Source: Acidobacteriota bacterium
GTDB lineage: Bacteria; Acidobacteriota; Blastocatellia; UBA7656
DNA: 64,000 nt
Assembly (NCBI GenBank): GCA_038040445.1
Contig: JBBPIG010000007.1
Coordinates: 138,310-202,309, forward strand
Reading direction: 5' to 3'
Below the pieces are notes generated by a model that did not search any database, was not told the DNA's origin, and saw only the letters and a list, made by a program, of their open reading frames with translations. Made by a program: the position numbers and the translations under genes. Below are positions 1 to 7,918 of the stretch, piece after piece (the stretch's first letter is position 1; each line of letters opens with the position of its first letter).

Positions 1-72
1 ATGATCTTCGGCCGCTTCAGCGAGGACGGGCGTCCGGCCGGCCCGCGGCACAACAACGCAGCCTCGCCGTGA
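1..72 (+). CDS. C-terminal end of a PIN/TRAM-domain protein (partial)
   Basis: Only the last 23 codons of this frame lie in the window; it is open from base 1 and stops at 70-72. The visible tail begins MIFGRF and continues with a proline- and alanine-rich end. That resembles the last strand of the TRAM domain in YacL-like PIN/TRAM proteins, which commonly ends in a motif like GRMIFGR. In many bacteria this gene sits directly upstream of ispD-ispF, as here. The stop overlaps the GTG start of ispD (GTGA), so the two are probably co-translated. The assignment rests on a short tail plus gene order. Confidence 0.5.
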   Translation: MIFGRFSEDGRPAGPRHNNAASP

Positions 73-770
73 CCGAACGCAAGCTCAACACAGCCATAAT
101 ACCCGCGGCCGGCATCGGCGCCCGCATGCACGCCGATCGCGCCAAGCAGATGCTGGAGTTGGGCGGCGTGCCGGTGCTTGTGCATACGCTTCGGCGCTTC
201 GAGCAGTGCGATGCAGTCGATCAAATCATTTTGGCCTTGCAGACGAACCTGACTACTGACGTGCTGGGGCTGATCTCTCGATACAACATTACGAAGATTG
301 CGCGCGTGGTGGGAGGAGGAGCCGAGCGGCAAGACTCGGTCTATCGCGGGCTCCAAGTGGTGAGCGAAGAAAACGCCGGCATAATAGTCGTTCACGACGC
401 CGTGCGCCCGTTCGTCAAGCCTGAAGAAATCCGCGCGGTGATCGAACGCGCCGCAGCCACCGGAGCTGCACTCCTTGCATTGGCCGCCACCGACACCATC
501 AAGCAGGTGAAATCGGGCCGCGTTCAGCGGACGCTTGATCGGCGGCGAATCTACTACGCGCAGACGCCTCAAGCGTTTCAATTCTCGATCCTTCGCGAAG
601 CGTTCGAGCGCGCATATGCCGATGGCTTCATGGGTACCGATGAATCGCAGCTTGTGGAGCGGCTTGGCCATCGGGTGTCGGTGGTGGAAGGCTCGCCGAT
701 AAACATCAAGATCACCCGGCCGTTTGATCTGCGGCTGGCGGAAGCGATACAAGCCGCGTTCTTCGATTGA
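69..770 (+). CDS. ispD: 2-C-methyl-D-erythritol 4-phosphate cytidylyltransferase
   Basis: This cytosolic enzyme transfers CMP from CTP to MEP, the third step of the MEP isoprenoid pathway. The protein has 233 residues, the normal family length. The N-terminal nucleotide-binding loop reads AAGIGARM followed by AKQ (usually PKQ). Further family motifs are RQDSVYRGL, VVHDAVRPFV and, near the C-terminus, ITRPFDLRLAEA. Start is GTG at 69, overlapping the upstream stop. It is followed after 4 bases by ispF, the usual pair. The proline-to-alanine change in the P-loop-like segment is mild; the Lys that follows is kept. Confidence 0.96.
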   Translation: MTERKLNTAIIPAAGIGARMHADRAKQMLELGGVPVLVHTLRRFEQCDAVDQIILALQTNLTTDVLGLISRYNITKIARVVGGGAERQDSVYRGLQVVSEENAGIIVVHDAVRPFVKPEEIRAVIERAAATGAALLALAATDTIKQVKSGRVQRTLDRRRIYYAQTPQAFQFSILREAFERAYADGFMGTDESQLVERLGHRVSVVEGSPINIKITRPFDLRLAEAIQAAFFD

Positions 771-774
771 GTAA

Positions 775-1275
775 ATGAACGAATTGAGTCGCATAGGAAT
801 CGGCTACGACATACACCGTTTGGTTGAAGGGCGGAAACTTGTGCTGGGCGGCGTGGAGATTCCCTTCGAGAAAGGACTGCTCGGGCACTCGGATTCGGAT
901 GTGCTCACTCACGCGATCTGCGACGCACTGTTGGGGGCTGCTGCGCTTGGAGATATCGGCACGCACTTTCCGGATAGTGATCCTCGCTGGGCGGGAGCGT
1001 CGAGCCTGGACTTTCTCGCGCGGGTGGTTGAGCTAGTCACTGAAAAGGGATATCGAATTGCGAACGCCGACGCGACGGTTATGGCTGAGCGGCCTAAGCT
1101 CGCGCCATATGTTCAAGCTATGCGCGAGAGATTGGCTTCGGTCCTTCGAATCGACGTTGATCAAGTCAACGTGAAAGCAAAGACGAACGAAGGGCTCGAA
1201 TCAGTCGGCCGCGGCGAGGCTATGGCAGCGCAGGCAATTGTGCTTCTTGCATACTCTGGGGCGAGAGCCTTATGA
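775..1275 (+). CDS. ispF: 2-C-methyl-D-erythritol 2,4-cyclodiphosphate synthase
   Basis: It cyclises CDP-ME-2-phosphate to MECDP with release of CMP in the MEP pathway and forms a trimer in this family. The 166 residues start with GIGYDIHRL, which supplies metal ligands Asp12 and His14; the third ligand, His46, is in SDVLTHA. The C-terminal motif [16 protein letters not shown] is intact. It lies 4 bases downstream of ispD and shares an ATGA overlap with the next gene, a BrnT-like toxin, so that module sits as a translationally coupled passenger at the end of the ispDF operon. Confidence 0.97.
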   Translation: MNELSRIGIGYDIHRLVEGRKLVLGGVEIPFEKGLLGHSDSDVLTHAICDALLGAAALGDIGTHFPDSDPRWAGASSLDFLARVVELVTEKGYRIANADATVMAERPKLAPYVQAMRERLASVLRIDVDQVNVKAKTNEGLESVGRGEAMAAQAIVLLAYSGARAL

Positions 1276-1563
1276 AGTTGCGGTTCGAATGGGATAATAG
1301 AAAGGCTGCGGCGAATCGTCGTAAGCATAGAGTGGGCTTTGATGAGGCGAGCACGGTCTTCGACGATGCGCTCGCGCGTATCTTTGATGATGTGGGGCAC
1401 TCGACCGACGAAGTACGAGAGATCAAAATGGGGAATTCAATACTCGAGCGGCTGCTGGTGGTTTCTTTCGTTTTAGGTACCGGTGGAAGATATTCGAATC
1501 ATCAGCGCGCGATTGGCGACCAGGAAAGAGCGTGAAGACTATGAAGAAAACATCAGGGCGTAA
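1272..1563 (+). pseudogene. BrnT-family toxin, frameshifted near its C-terminus
   Basis: BrnT proteins are ribonuclease toxins of type II toxin-antitoxin modules. The N-terminal part is typical: FEWDNRKAAANRRKHRVGFDEA, then TVFDDALAR and LLVVSF. After about base 1473 the reading frame loses family resemblance and stops at 1533-1535. One frame over, bases 1486-1563 encode EDIRIISARLATRKERE and end in a TAA at 1561, which is the expected BrnT C-terminus. A one-base indel between about 1474 and 1485 would restore a gene of about 96 codons. Start ATG overlaps the ispF stop. The cause may be mutation or a sequence error; programmed shifting is unlikely because no slippery site is apparent. Confidence 0.78.
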
Positions 1564-1798
1564 GATTCGGAAGAATCAATCAGACGAATTGCGACCGGAG
1601 TACCGCTTCGACTATGAAAAGGCACGTCCAAATCGGTTTTCGAGTGGGACGAGCGAGGAGCGGAGGGTCGTAGTGCTGGATCCCGACGTTTCCGCAGTCT
1701 TCAAGACACCCGAGTCTGTTAACAAGGCTCTCCGGGCGATAATCTCCGCAATGCCAGGAAGCAGGCCAAAAGTCATTCGCGAGTCAACACAGAAATAA
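1532..1798 (+). CDS. Antitoxin partner of the BrnT-like toxin
   Basis: A small basic protein of 88 residues (85 if ATG at 1541 is used instead of GTG at 1532). The N-terminal part is rich in Lys/Arg. The middle has YRFDYEKARPNRF, and the C-terminal half has VVVLDPDVSAVFKTPESVNKAL. This layout is common in small antitoxins encoded directly after BrnT toxins, where the C-terminal part is a ribbon-helix-helix-like DNA-binding segment. An AGGAAAG Shine-Dalgarno-like stretch at 1521-1527 precedes both starts. It overlaps the restored toxin frame by about 30 bases, as expected of such a pair. I recognise the family type, not a specific named gene. Confidence 0.72.
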   Translation: MKTMKKTSGRKIRKNQSDELRPEYRFDYEKARPNRFSSGTSEERRVVVLDPDVSAVFKTPESVNKALRAIISAMPGSRPKVIRESTQK

Positions 1799-1820
1799 CT
1801 GAACCCCAACCGAACATCTG

Positions 1821-2396
1821 ATGCTCAAGCAAAGAAAGACACCTGCGGTTACCGCGATCTGTCTGGTTTGGTTGATCCTTACCAGCGTTGCTCTTCTGAC
1901 TCTGGCACAATCTCATCATAAGCCTTCGCGTGATGAAGCAACCAAGGCCATCCGCTCATCAGCGTACGAAATGATGAAGGCGTTTCTCACTCAGGACGTC
2001 GCGACATTCAAGCGTCATGCGGCGAAGCGGACGCTGGCACTGATAGACCTGGCATACGAGGCGGCGCGGCAGGATCCGCGTTATCAAGGAGAGCTGCAAA
2101 CCGCGCGAATCACGAACGCGGACCAGTTCTTGAGCTACTTCTTGCAGGGCATGGCAACCCAGTATCTTCAGGGTGCCCCGCTGTCTCCCGAAGCAGCGGC
2201 TATCAGAGTCGCTAACGACTCGACCGTTTCCTTCATCAGCGATTCCGAAGCCCGAATCATCGCGGGTGATTCTGAAGTCGCCCGCGCACGGCTAGTCGCG
2301 AGAGGGTGGAAGATTGATCTGACGGATGCACTTAAAAAGGCTGTCCTCAAAGAAGTAAATAATCCGGAGCTGCGAGCTAAAATAAAGAGCTTGTGA
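1821..2396 (+). CDS. Secreted protein of unknown function
   Basis: The 191-residue product begins with a clear signal peptide: KQRK, then a hydrophobic stretch ending LLTLAQ, with probable cleavage after about residue 30. The mature part is mostly helical by composition. It resembles in outline small nuclear-transport-factor-2-like lumenal proteins: AYEMMKAFLTQDVATF near the start, and a predicted beta-rich end with SEVARARLVARGWKIDLTDAL. That resemblance is only an impression. The gene ends 1 base before the phosphorylase start, so the two are likely co-transcribed. Confidence 0.7.
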   Translation: MLKQRKTPAVTAICLVWLILTSVALLTLAQSHHKPSRDEATKAIRSSAYEMMKAFLTQDVATFKRHAAKRTLALIDLAYEAARQDPRYQGELQTARITNADQFLSYFLQGMATQYLQGAPLSPEAAAIRVANDSTVSFISDSEARIIAGDSEVARARLVARGWKIDLTDALKKAVLKEVNNPELRAKIKSL

Positions 2397-2397
2397 G

Positions 2398-3702
2398 ATG
2401 CGAGCAGTCGATATCATAGCCAAGAAGCGCGACGGTCATTCGCTCACCGGTGACGAGATAGGCTTCATCATTCGCGGTTACACTAACGGCGAAGTCGCCG
2501 ACTACCAGATGGCCGCGCTCGTTATGGCCATCTATCTGCGCGGGATGACCACCGCAGAAACTCTCGCGCTCACCGAAGCGATGCTACATTCCGGAGAGGT
2601 CGTAGACTTCTCCGATCTGGCGCGCCCGCGCGTCGACAAGCATTCGACCGGCGGCGTCGGCGATAAGACTTCGCTGGTGATCGCACCGGTGGTCGCCGCG
2701 GCCGGTGTTCTCGTGCCGATGATCTCCGGCCGCGCGCTCGGGCATTCGGGCGGCACGCTCGATAAGCTCGAATCGATTCCCGGCTTTCGGACTGATCTAT
2801 CGCTTTCGGAGTTTCGAGCAACTCTTACAGAAGTCGGCGCGGCGCTGATCGGCCAGACCGCCGAGATCGCGCCTGCGGACAAGAAGCTCTACGCGTTGCG
2901 CGACGTGACCGCTACTGTTGCTTGCCGTCCGCTGATGGCTGCTTCGATCATGAGCAAGAAAATGGCCGAAGGAGCGAGCGGCCTGGTGCTCGACGTGAAA
3001 ACCGGCAGCGGCGCTTTCTTGAAGAAAGAAGAAGAGGCAAGGGAGCTCGCGGCGCTGATGATCTCGATCGCGCGCGGAATGCAGAAAGAATGCATCGTGC
3101 TGATCACCGATATGAACCAGCCGCTCGGCCGCGCGGTCGGCAATTCACTCGAGCTGATCGAAGCGATTGAGACTCTGAAAGGCGGAGGCCCGGATGACTT
3201 CAACACGTTGTGCCGCGAGCTTTCAGCGGAGATGCTGGTGATGGGCAGGGCGGCGACTGATACCGGCCGGGGCCGCCAGCTTTACGACGAGCTGATCTCA
3301 TCCGGCGCCGCCCTCGAGAAGATGCGAGCCATCATCGGGGCTCAGGGAGGCGATGCGCGCGTGCTCGACGATTACGGGTTGTTGCCACACGCGGAGCAGC
3401 AGCAGGAACTTCTCTCATCGCAAGCCGGTTTTGTTCAAGCCATCAACACCGAAGCCATCGGGCACGCATCGATGCTGTTGGGAGCGGGGCGGGCAAGGCT
3501 CGATACCGCGATCGATCTCGGCGTAGGCCTGACCGTACACGCGAAGATCGGCGACACGGTCGAGCGGGAATCTCTTCTCGCGACGATGCACTTCAACGAC
3601 GCCTCTCGCGCCGAAGAGGCCGGCGGCGACGTTCGCAACGCATACACGATAGGGCCGGAGCGGGTCGCTCCACCTCAGTTAATCAAAGCCGTTCTGCGCT
3701 GA
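2398..3702 (+). CDS. deoA: Pyrimidine-nucleoside (thymidine) phosphorylase
   Basis: It cleaves thymidine, and probably uridine, with phosphate to free base and (deoxy)ribose-1-phosphate in pyrimidine salvage in the cytosol. The length of 434 residues is that of the homodimeric family. The phosphate/nucleoside signature KHSTGGVGDKTSL is at residues 81-93, and SGRALGHSGGTLDKLESIPG follows at 110-129. The N-terminal helical domain contains DYQMAALVMAI. The C-terminal barrel-sandwich part contains VGLTVHAKIGD. Whether it is DeoA or Pdp by substrate range cannot be told from sequence. It probably shares an operon with the preceding secreted protein. Confidence 0.95.
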   Translation: MRAVDIIAKKRDGHSLTGDEIGFIIRGYTNGEVADYQMAALVMAIYLRGMTTAETLALTEAMLHSGEVVDFSDLARPRVDKHSTGGVGDKTSLVIAPVVAAAGVLVPMISGRALGHSGGTLDKLESIPGFRTDLSLSEFRATLTEVGAALIGQTAEIAPADKKLYALRDVTATVACRPLMAASIMSKKMAEGASGLVLDVKTGSGAFLKKEEEARELAALMISIARGMQKECIVLITDMNQPLGRAVGNSLELIEAIETLKGGGPDDFNTLCRELSAEMLVMGRAATDTGRGRQLYDELISSGAALEKMRAIIGAQGGDARVLDDYGLLPHAEQQQELLSSQAGFVQAINTEAIGHASMLLGAGRARLDTAIDLGVGLTVHAKIGDTVERESLLATMHFNDASRAEEAGGDVRNAYTIGPERVAPPQLIKAVLR

Positions 3703-3756
3703 TTTACAAACATAAGGCGAGTCGTTAGAATCGAGCGCGCTTCGACCCACACTGAA

Positions 3757-3918
3757 GTTTTGAGTTCAGCCTACAGGCTGCCGGGGTTTCGGAGAGACAA
3801 CCGGCAAGCTAAAGCTTGAACTCTGAACGTTTTGAGTTCAGCCTTCAGGCTGCCGGGGCTTCGGAGGCACGACCGGCAAGCTAAAGCTTGAACTCTGAAC
3901 TCTGAACTCTGAACTCAT
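3757..3918 (+). repeat. Two tandem 72-bp hairpin units plus 7-nt repeats
   Basis: Bases 3757-3828 and 3829-3900 are imperfect copies of the same 72-bp unit. Each starts GTTTTGAGTTCAGCCT and ends AAGCTTGAACTCTGAAC. The two ends of each unit are approximately inverse-complementary (GAGTTCA...CTGCCGG against CCGGCAAGCT...TGAACTC), so each can fold into a long imperfect hairpin. After the second copy the 7-mer CTGAACT repeats (3900-3918). The block lies between the phosphorylase and the asparaginase-like gene; it may serve as terminator-like RNA or be a mobile REP-like element. Confidence 0.85.
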
Positions 3919-3936
3919 CACGCCGAGGAGGACACA

Positions 3937-5073
3937 ATGAAAACCAAGGTAACCCGTCGAGACTTCTTTCGCACAAGCGCCGTCGCGGGATTTGGCGCGC
4001 GGCTGTTCGGAGGCCTGTCGCCGGTCACGTTTGCTCAATCAAAGGGCTCGCGCCCGCTTGTGGTTTCGAGCGCCAACGGATTGCGCGCGACGGCGAAGGC
4101 GATTGAGATGATCCGCGCGGGTAAGGACACGCTTGACGCCGTGGTCGCCGGAGTGAACATCGTAGAAGACGATCCAAAGGATATGAGCGTGGGCTACGGC
4201 GGCCTGCCCAATGAGGACGGCGTCGTCGAGCTGGACGCGAGCGTGATGCACGGCCCGACGAAACGCGCCGGCGCAGTCGCTTCGATTCAGAAAATCAAGA
4301 ACCCATCCAAAGTGGCGCAACTGGTGTTGGAACGCACTGACCACTTGCTGCTGGTCGGACCAGGCGCGCTTCGATTCGCGCTCGCTCACGGGTTCAAGGA
4401 AGAAGAGCTGCTGACCGAAGAGTCTCGCATCGTCTGGCTGCGATGGAAAGAGCGGATGAGCGCGGACGATGGGTGGGGGCCGGGGCTCGCCGCGCCGGAC
4501 GTTCCGCCTACTCAGAGCAAGCTTCTCAACGGCGACCCGAAGCGCGCAGAACTGATCGCTCTCGCAGATGAATACATAGCTCACCCGCCGACCGGCACCA
4601 TCAACTGCATTGCAGTGAACGAACGCGGAGACATCTCGGGCACGACGACGACGAGCGGGCTGTTTCACAAGTTGGCCGGACGCGTTGGAGATTCGCCCTT
4701 GATCGGCTGCGGCCTGTTTGTCGACAACGAAGTCGGCGCCGCGGGATCAACCGGCCGCGGGGAAGAATGCATAAAGATCAACGGCGCGCACACTGTTGTC
4801 GAGATGATGAGGAAGGGCATGTCGCCAACCGACGCCGCGCTCGAAGCCTGCAAGCGGGTGGCTGGGAACTACAACAACAATATGGCGAAGCTCAAAAAGT
4901 TCAGCGTCAATTTCTACGCGCTGAACAAGAACGGCGAGCACGGCGCGGCGAACTTGTGGGGCTACTCGGTGAATTCAAAGGGCGAGCGGAAACGCAATCA
5001 GTACGCGGTACACGATGGTCGAGAGAACAAGCTGCACGATGTTGCGTACTTATACGAATCGCCAGACAAGTAG
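3937..5073 (+). CDS. Tat-exported asparaginase/glycosylasparaginase-type Ntn hydrolase
   Basis: Family T2 enzymes cleave N4-(beta-N-acetylglucosaminyl)-asparagine or isoaspartyl bonds after self-cleavage. The 378-residue precursor begins with a twin-arginine signal (RRDFF, residues 7-11), a hydrophobic stretch and a cleavage site near FAQS (32-35). The autoproteolytic site is likely between Gly220 and Thr221 in PPTGTINCIAV, so Thr221 becomes the N-terminal nucleophile of the beta chain. Downstream GTTTTSGLFHK, GDSPLIGCGLFVDN and GAAGSTGRGEE are typical of glycosylasparaginases. A purine-rich GGAGGACACA precedes the ATG. Neighbouring P1-family peptidase suggests periplasmic peptide and amide scavenging. 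Confidence 0.92.
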   Translation: MKTKVTRRDFFRTSAVAGFGARLFGGLSPVTFAQSKGSRPLVVSSANGLRATAKAIEMIRAGKDTLDAVVAGVNIVEDDPKDMSVGYGGLPNEDGVVELDASVMHGPTKRAGAVASIQKIKNPSKVAQLVLERTDHLLLVGPGALRFALAHGFKEEELLTEESRIVWLRWKERMSADDGWGPGLAAPDVPPTQSKLLNGDPKRAELIALADEYIAHPPTGTINCIAVNERGDISGTTTTSGLFHKLAGRVGDSPLIGCGLFVDNEVGAAGSTGRGEECIKINGAHTVVEMMRKGMSPTDAALEACKRVAGNYNNNMAKLKKFSVNFYALNKNGEHGAANLWGYSVNSKGERKRNQYAVHDGRENKLHDVAYLYESPDK

Positions 5074-5099
5074 CCCGAAGCGTCTGTTTGCGTTGGATG

Positions 5100-5187
5100 A
5101 ACCGCCGATCTGCTCTGACTGACGCAACGCTGATCTTCGCAGATCAGCGAGGATCTGCGAACCGGCAGGCAGCGGAGACCGGCGGTT
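5100..5187 (+). repeat. Nested hairpin element between two hydrolase genes
   Basis: AACCGCCG at 5100-5107 pairs with CGGCGGTT at 5180-5187. Inside lie two mutually exclusive perfect hairpins. CGCTGATC (5128-5135) pairs with GATCAGCG (5142-5149), and TCGCAGATC (5137-5145) pairs with GATCTGCGA (5152-5160). The overlap means only one inner hairpin can form at a time, as in attenuators, although no T-tract follows. It could equally be a REP-like repeat like others in this window. Confidence 0.7.
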
Positions 5188-5239
5188 AATTCAGGCAGAG
5201 ATGCACATTCTCATATCCGGCCACTCGCGGAGAGTCTCT

Positions 5240-6436
5240 ATGACCAAACGTCGCTTGATCTTTGCGGCGAGCACCCTCATCACCACCCTCGCGCTCTTGC
5301 AACTCGCACCCGCTCAGTCGAAGCCACGGGCCCGCGATCTGGGGATTCCATTTGAGGGCACGCCAGGAGCGCTCAACGCGATCACCGATGTCAAAGGCAT
5401 CGAGGTCGGTCACACGACGCTAATCTCGGGCGAGGGCAAACTCCAGGTCGGCGTTGGTCCGGTTCGAACCGGAGTGACTGCGATTCTCCCGCGCGGCAAG
5501 CAGTCATCGAACGATCCGGTGTTCGCGGGTTGGTTCTCGCTCAACGGCAACGGCGAGATGACCGGCACAACCTGGCTCGAAGAATCGGGCTTTCTAGAAG
5601 GGCCGATCATGATCACCAACACCCACAGCGTCGGCGTCGTGCGCGATGCAGTGATCGCGTGGCGAGTGAAGCGCGGACCGCCGGACGCGTCCGGGTACTG
5701 GTGGTCGCTGCCAATCGTCGCGGAAACCTACGACGGCTACCTGAACGACATAAACGGATTTCACGTCAAGCCCGGCCACGCGTTTGATGCTCTCGACGGC
5801 GCCAAGCCTGGGCCGGTCACGGAAGGAAACGTTGGCGGCGGGACTGGAATGGTCTGCTACGGCTTCAAGGGCGGGATCGGAACGGCGTCGAGGAAACTCG
5901 ATCAAAACGTGGGCGGCTACACCGTTGGAGTGCTGGTGCAGGCGAACTTCGGCCGCCGCAATCAGCTTCGCATCGCGGGTGTACCGGTTGGTGTTGAGAT
6001 AACCGAAGGCGCCCTTTCGTCCAACGATGGCTCGCTTCGCGATGACGTCGGCTCCGTTATCATCGTCGTCGCGACAGACGCTCCCTTGCTCTCGCATCAG
6101 CTAAAGCGACTGGCTCGGCGCGCAGCGCTTGGAGTCGCAAGGACCGGGAGCATTTCAGGCAATGGCTCGGGTGACATCTTTGTCGCCTTGTCGACGGCAA
6201 ATCCGGAAGCCGCTAAGGAAACAGGAACAATTCAGTTGACGATGCTCCCGAATGAACGCATGACTCCGTTGTTCGAAGCAACCGTCCAAGCGACTGAGGA
6301 AGCGATCATCAACGCGCTGATCGCAGCGGAGACCATGACCGGGATCGATAACCATAAGGTGATCGGTCTCCCGCATGACCGATTGAAGCAGGTGATGAAG
6401 AAGTACAATCGCTCAGTTGGCGCGAAAGAGAGGTAG
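5240..6436 (+). CDS. P1-family aminopeptidase (DmpA-like), secreted
   Basis: P1 peptidases (DmpA, L-aminopeptidase/D-esterase) are self-processing enzymes of the DmpA/OAT fold. From ATG 5240 the product has 398 residues and starts with a signal peptide (TKRR, hydrophobic core, cleavage near APAQS); a start at 5201 would bury this signal. The family pattern RDLGIPFEGTPGALNAITDV opens the mature part, followed by VGHTTLI and GEMTGTTWLEESG. The autoproteolysis site is in GNGSGDIFVALST, where the Ser of GSGD becomes the nucleophile. It probably acts in the periplasm next to the asparaginase-like enzyme. Confidence 0.93.
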   Translation: MTKRRLIFAASTLITTLALLQLAPAQSKPRARDLGIPFEGTPGALNAITDVKGIEVGHTTLISGEGKLQVGVGPVRTGVTAILPRGKQSSNDPVFAGWFSLNGNGEMTGTTWLEESGFLEGPIMITNTHSVGVVRDAVIAWRVKRGPPDASGYWWSLPIVAETYDGYLNDINGFHVKPGHAFDALDGAKPGPVTEGNVGGGTGMVCYGFKGGIGTASRKLDQNVGGYTVGVLVQANFGRRNQLRIAGVPVGVEITEGALSSNDGSLRDDVGSVIIVVATDAPLLSHQLKRLARRAALGVARTGSISGNGSGDIFVALSTANPEAAKETGTIQLTMLPNERMTPLFEATVQATEEAIINALIAAETMTGIDNHKVIGLPHDRLKQVMKKYNRSVGAKER

Positions 6437-6634
6437 GTGCTGCCTATCAGGTCACTGCGGCGTAACCTGCAACCGGGGTCTTCAGCCTGACGACGGTGGA
6501 CGTCGGCCGGCTCATACCTTTCTGCAAGAAGGGCGCAAACAAGTCCCGATTGCCTCCCCTTTTCCCCTTGGTTCGACTACTGCATTCGGTAGTGTGATAT
6601 TCCTGCTTCGCTAGAGGTTTATTCACGGAATGTC

Positions 6635-7067
6635 CTAGTTAAGATAGCGCTCTAATTCTTTCGCGTTAATCGCACGTAGTGATAACAAACGCAAAGTCCA
6701 ATAGCGGCGACCACAACGTAGAACTGAGAGTTCATGGGTGTATAGCCGCTGTATTCCCGTTAATACAAAGTCCAGCGCGGCAAGGATGAGAACCAGGTAG
6801 GACATACCCAGTAGTGAGTGCACCACGACCTGTATCCATTTGATCTTGGATTCTATGGCCCATTCTAACCAAACCAGGCGGCACCAACGCAAAGCAGATG
6901 CCGAAGAAATAAAAAAGGGGAAAGATGGCTTCAGGCTGAGCGATATAGTTGTAAACGACTATAACGGCAATGCCCAAGAAAAAGGCAATGATAAGAATCC
7001 AACATCCAACCGAGAAGCCAAGTGTTAGGATCCTTTTGGCTCTTGATTCTTCGCTCGGAGCGTCCAC
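6635..7067 (-). pseudogene. Four-helix membrane protein, frameshifted
   Basis: Two overlapping reading frames on the minus strand together look like one small membrane protein. The upstream frame (7067 down to about 6860) encodes a charged start followed by two hydrophobic segments, around VGCWILIIAFFLGIAVIVVY and IFPLFYFFGICFALV. The downstream frame (about 6860 to 6635) continues with VVVHSLLGMSYLVLILAALDFVL and a basic tail. A single indel between about 6835 and 6870 would join them. Codon use is AT-richer than the neighbours: 25 G+C in the 60 bases from 6901. No family recognised. Confidence 0.5.
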
Positions 7068-7195
7068 GGATGCTATCTATACTCTTGTTTCAGACTTGCG
7101 ATCAAGCCGCAAGAAGTTCGGTAGTGGGGTAATAGTGTGTCGCCTCGAACGCTGAGACCTGCGGTACCATATTGCTGGCGGCAGTCCCAGGCGTT

Positions 7196-7477
7196 ATGAT
7201 CAACAGCATGAATCAAGAGCAGCCAATCAATCAGGAGCAGGGAATTGAGCTGGAATTTTGGGACAGGCAGGAATTCTGGAGGCAGGGGCGACCAATATCC
7301 GAACGCCGACGCCTTAGTCAGGGCGAGACAGTCCCGTTGCCGGAAAAGTTGGAATGCTTCGATGGCCACTTCTGGAAGGTGATAGAAACTCAACCAGTGG
7401 TAGGGATCGTGGGAACTCCTCCGGTAACGCTTGTCTTCTGTAGGTACATAGGACCGGCGAAGCAATCACTGAGCTAA
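7196..7477 (+). CDS. Hypothetical protein
   Basis: A 93-residue soluble, charged product starting MINSMNQEQPINQEQ, with several aromatic residues (FWDRQEFWRQGR) and a C-terminal beta-like region ending FCRYIGPAKQ. I do not recognise the family. An alternative start is ATG at 7208. The opposite strand is open over the same bases, but its translation is Arg/Leu/Pro-rich and looks less protein-like, so the plus strand is preferred. It lies in an AT-richer accessory stretch just upstream of a toxin-antitoxin pair. Confidence 0.45.
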   Translation: MINSMNQEQPINQEQGIELEFWDRQEFWRQGRPISERRRLSQGETVPLPEKLECFDGHFWKVIETQPVVGIVGTPPVTLVFCRYIGPAKQSLS

Positions 7478-7565
7478 GCGACAACCGGGCCTTATGATTA
7501 TCCAGCAACGCAGGAATATCACATTACCCTGCATTCTTGTTCCGAAATAACTCGTGATGTGATGC

Positions 7566-7571
7566 TATAAT
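7566..7571 (+). promoter_or_regulatory. Predicted -10 box for the antitoxin-vapC pair
   Basis: A perfect TATAAT lies 45 bases before the antitoxin ATG, in a locally AT-rich gap. A good -35 at the right distance is not obvious (TTGTTC at 7537-7542 is 23 bases upstream). Prediction only. Confidence 0.4.
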
Positions 7572-7615
7572 CCGATACAAGGATCGACGCGACTCTAAAA
7601 AGGTAGACGAATCTT

Positions 7616-7918
7616 ATGAAAATGACAGTGCTGGTGGAGCGGATCGAGGAACATAAGTACCGGGCGAGCACGGGGTATCCGTTGGCCATCGAGAGCGAAG
7701 GAAAGTCGCGTGATGAAGCAGTGGAGCGCCTGCGGAAGCGAGCCTTGGAACGCCTGGAGAGGAGCGAACTAGTGCAAGTCTCAATCGCCGACGAGCGCGA
7801 TATCAATCCCTGGGTCAAATACGCAGGCCTCTGGAAGGATCATCCAGACTTTGACGAGTTCCTCGAGAATATCGCCGAATATCGTCAGGCCGCCGAAGAT
7901 GTACGTCCCACCCGATGA
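7616..7918 (+). CDS. HicB-like antitoxin paired with VapC
   Basis: This 100-residue protein has an N-terminal beta-strand/helix part of the HicB-like type (TVLVERIEEHKYRASTGYP, then SRDEAVERLRKRALERL). A C-terminal tail WVKYAGLWKDHPDFDEFLE follows, which is common in antitoxins placed in front of PIN toxins and probably binds the toxin. It overlaps the next start by ATGA, so antitoxin and toxin are translationally coupled. It probably autoregulates the pair from the predicted TATAAT upstream. The family type is clear; DNA binding is inferred. Confidence 0.78.
   Translation: MKMTVLVERIEEHKYRASTGYPLAIESEGKSRDEAVERLRKRALERLERSELVQVSIADERDINPWVKYAGLWKDHPDFDEFLENIAEYRQAAEDVRPTR

Noticed and set aside
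7073-7465. 130-codon minus-strand frame over the hypothetical gene at 7196-7477
   Set aside because: Composition looks like a reverse-strand shadow and no ribosome-binding site was seen.
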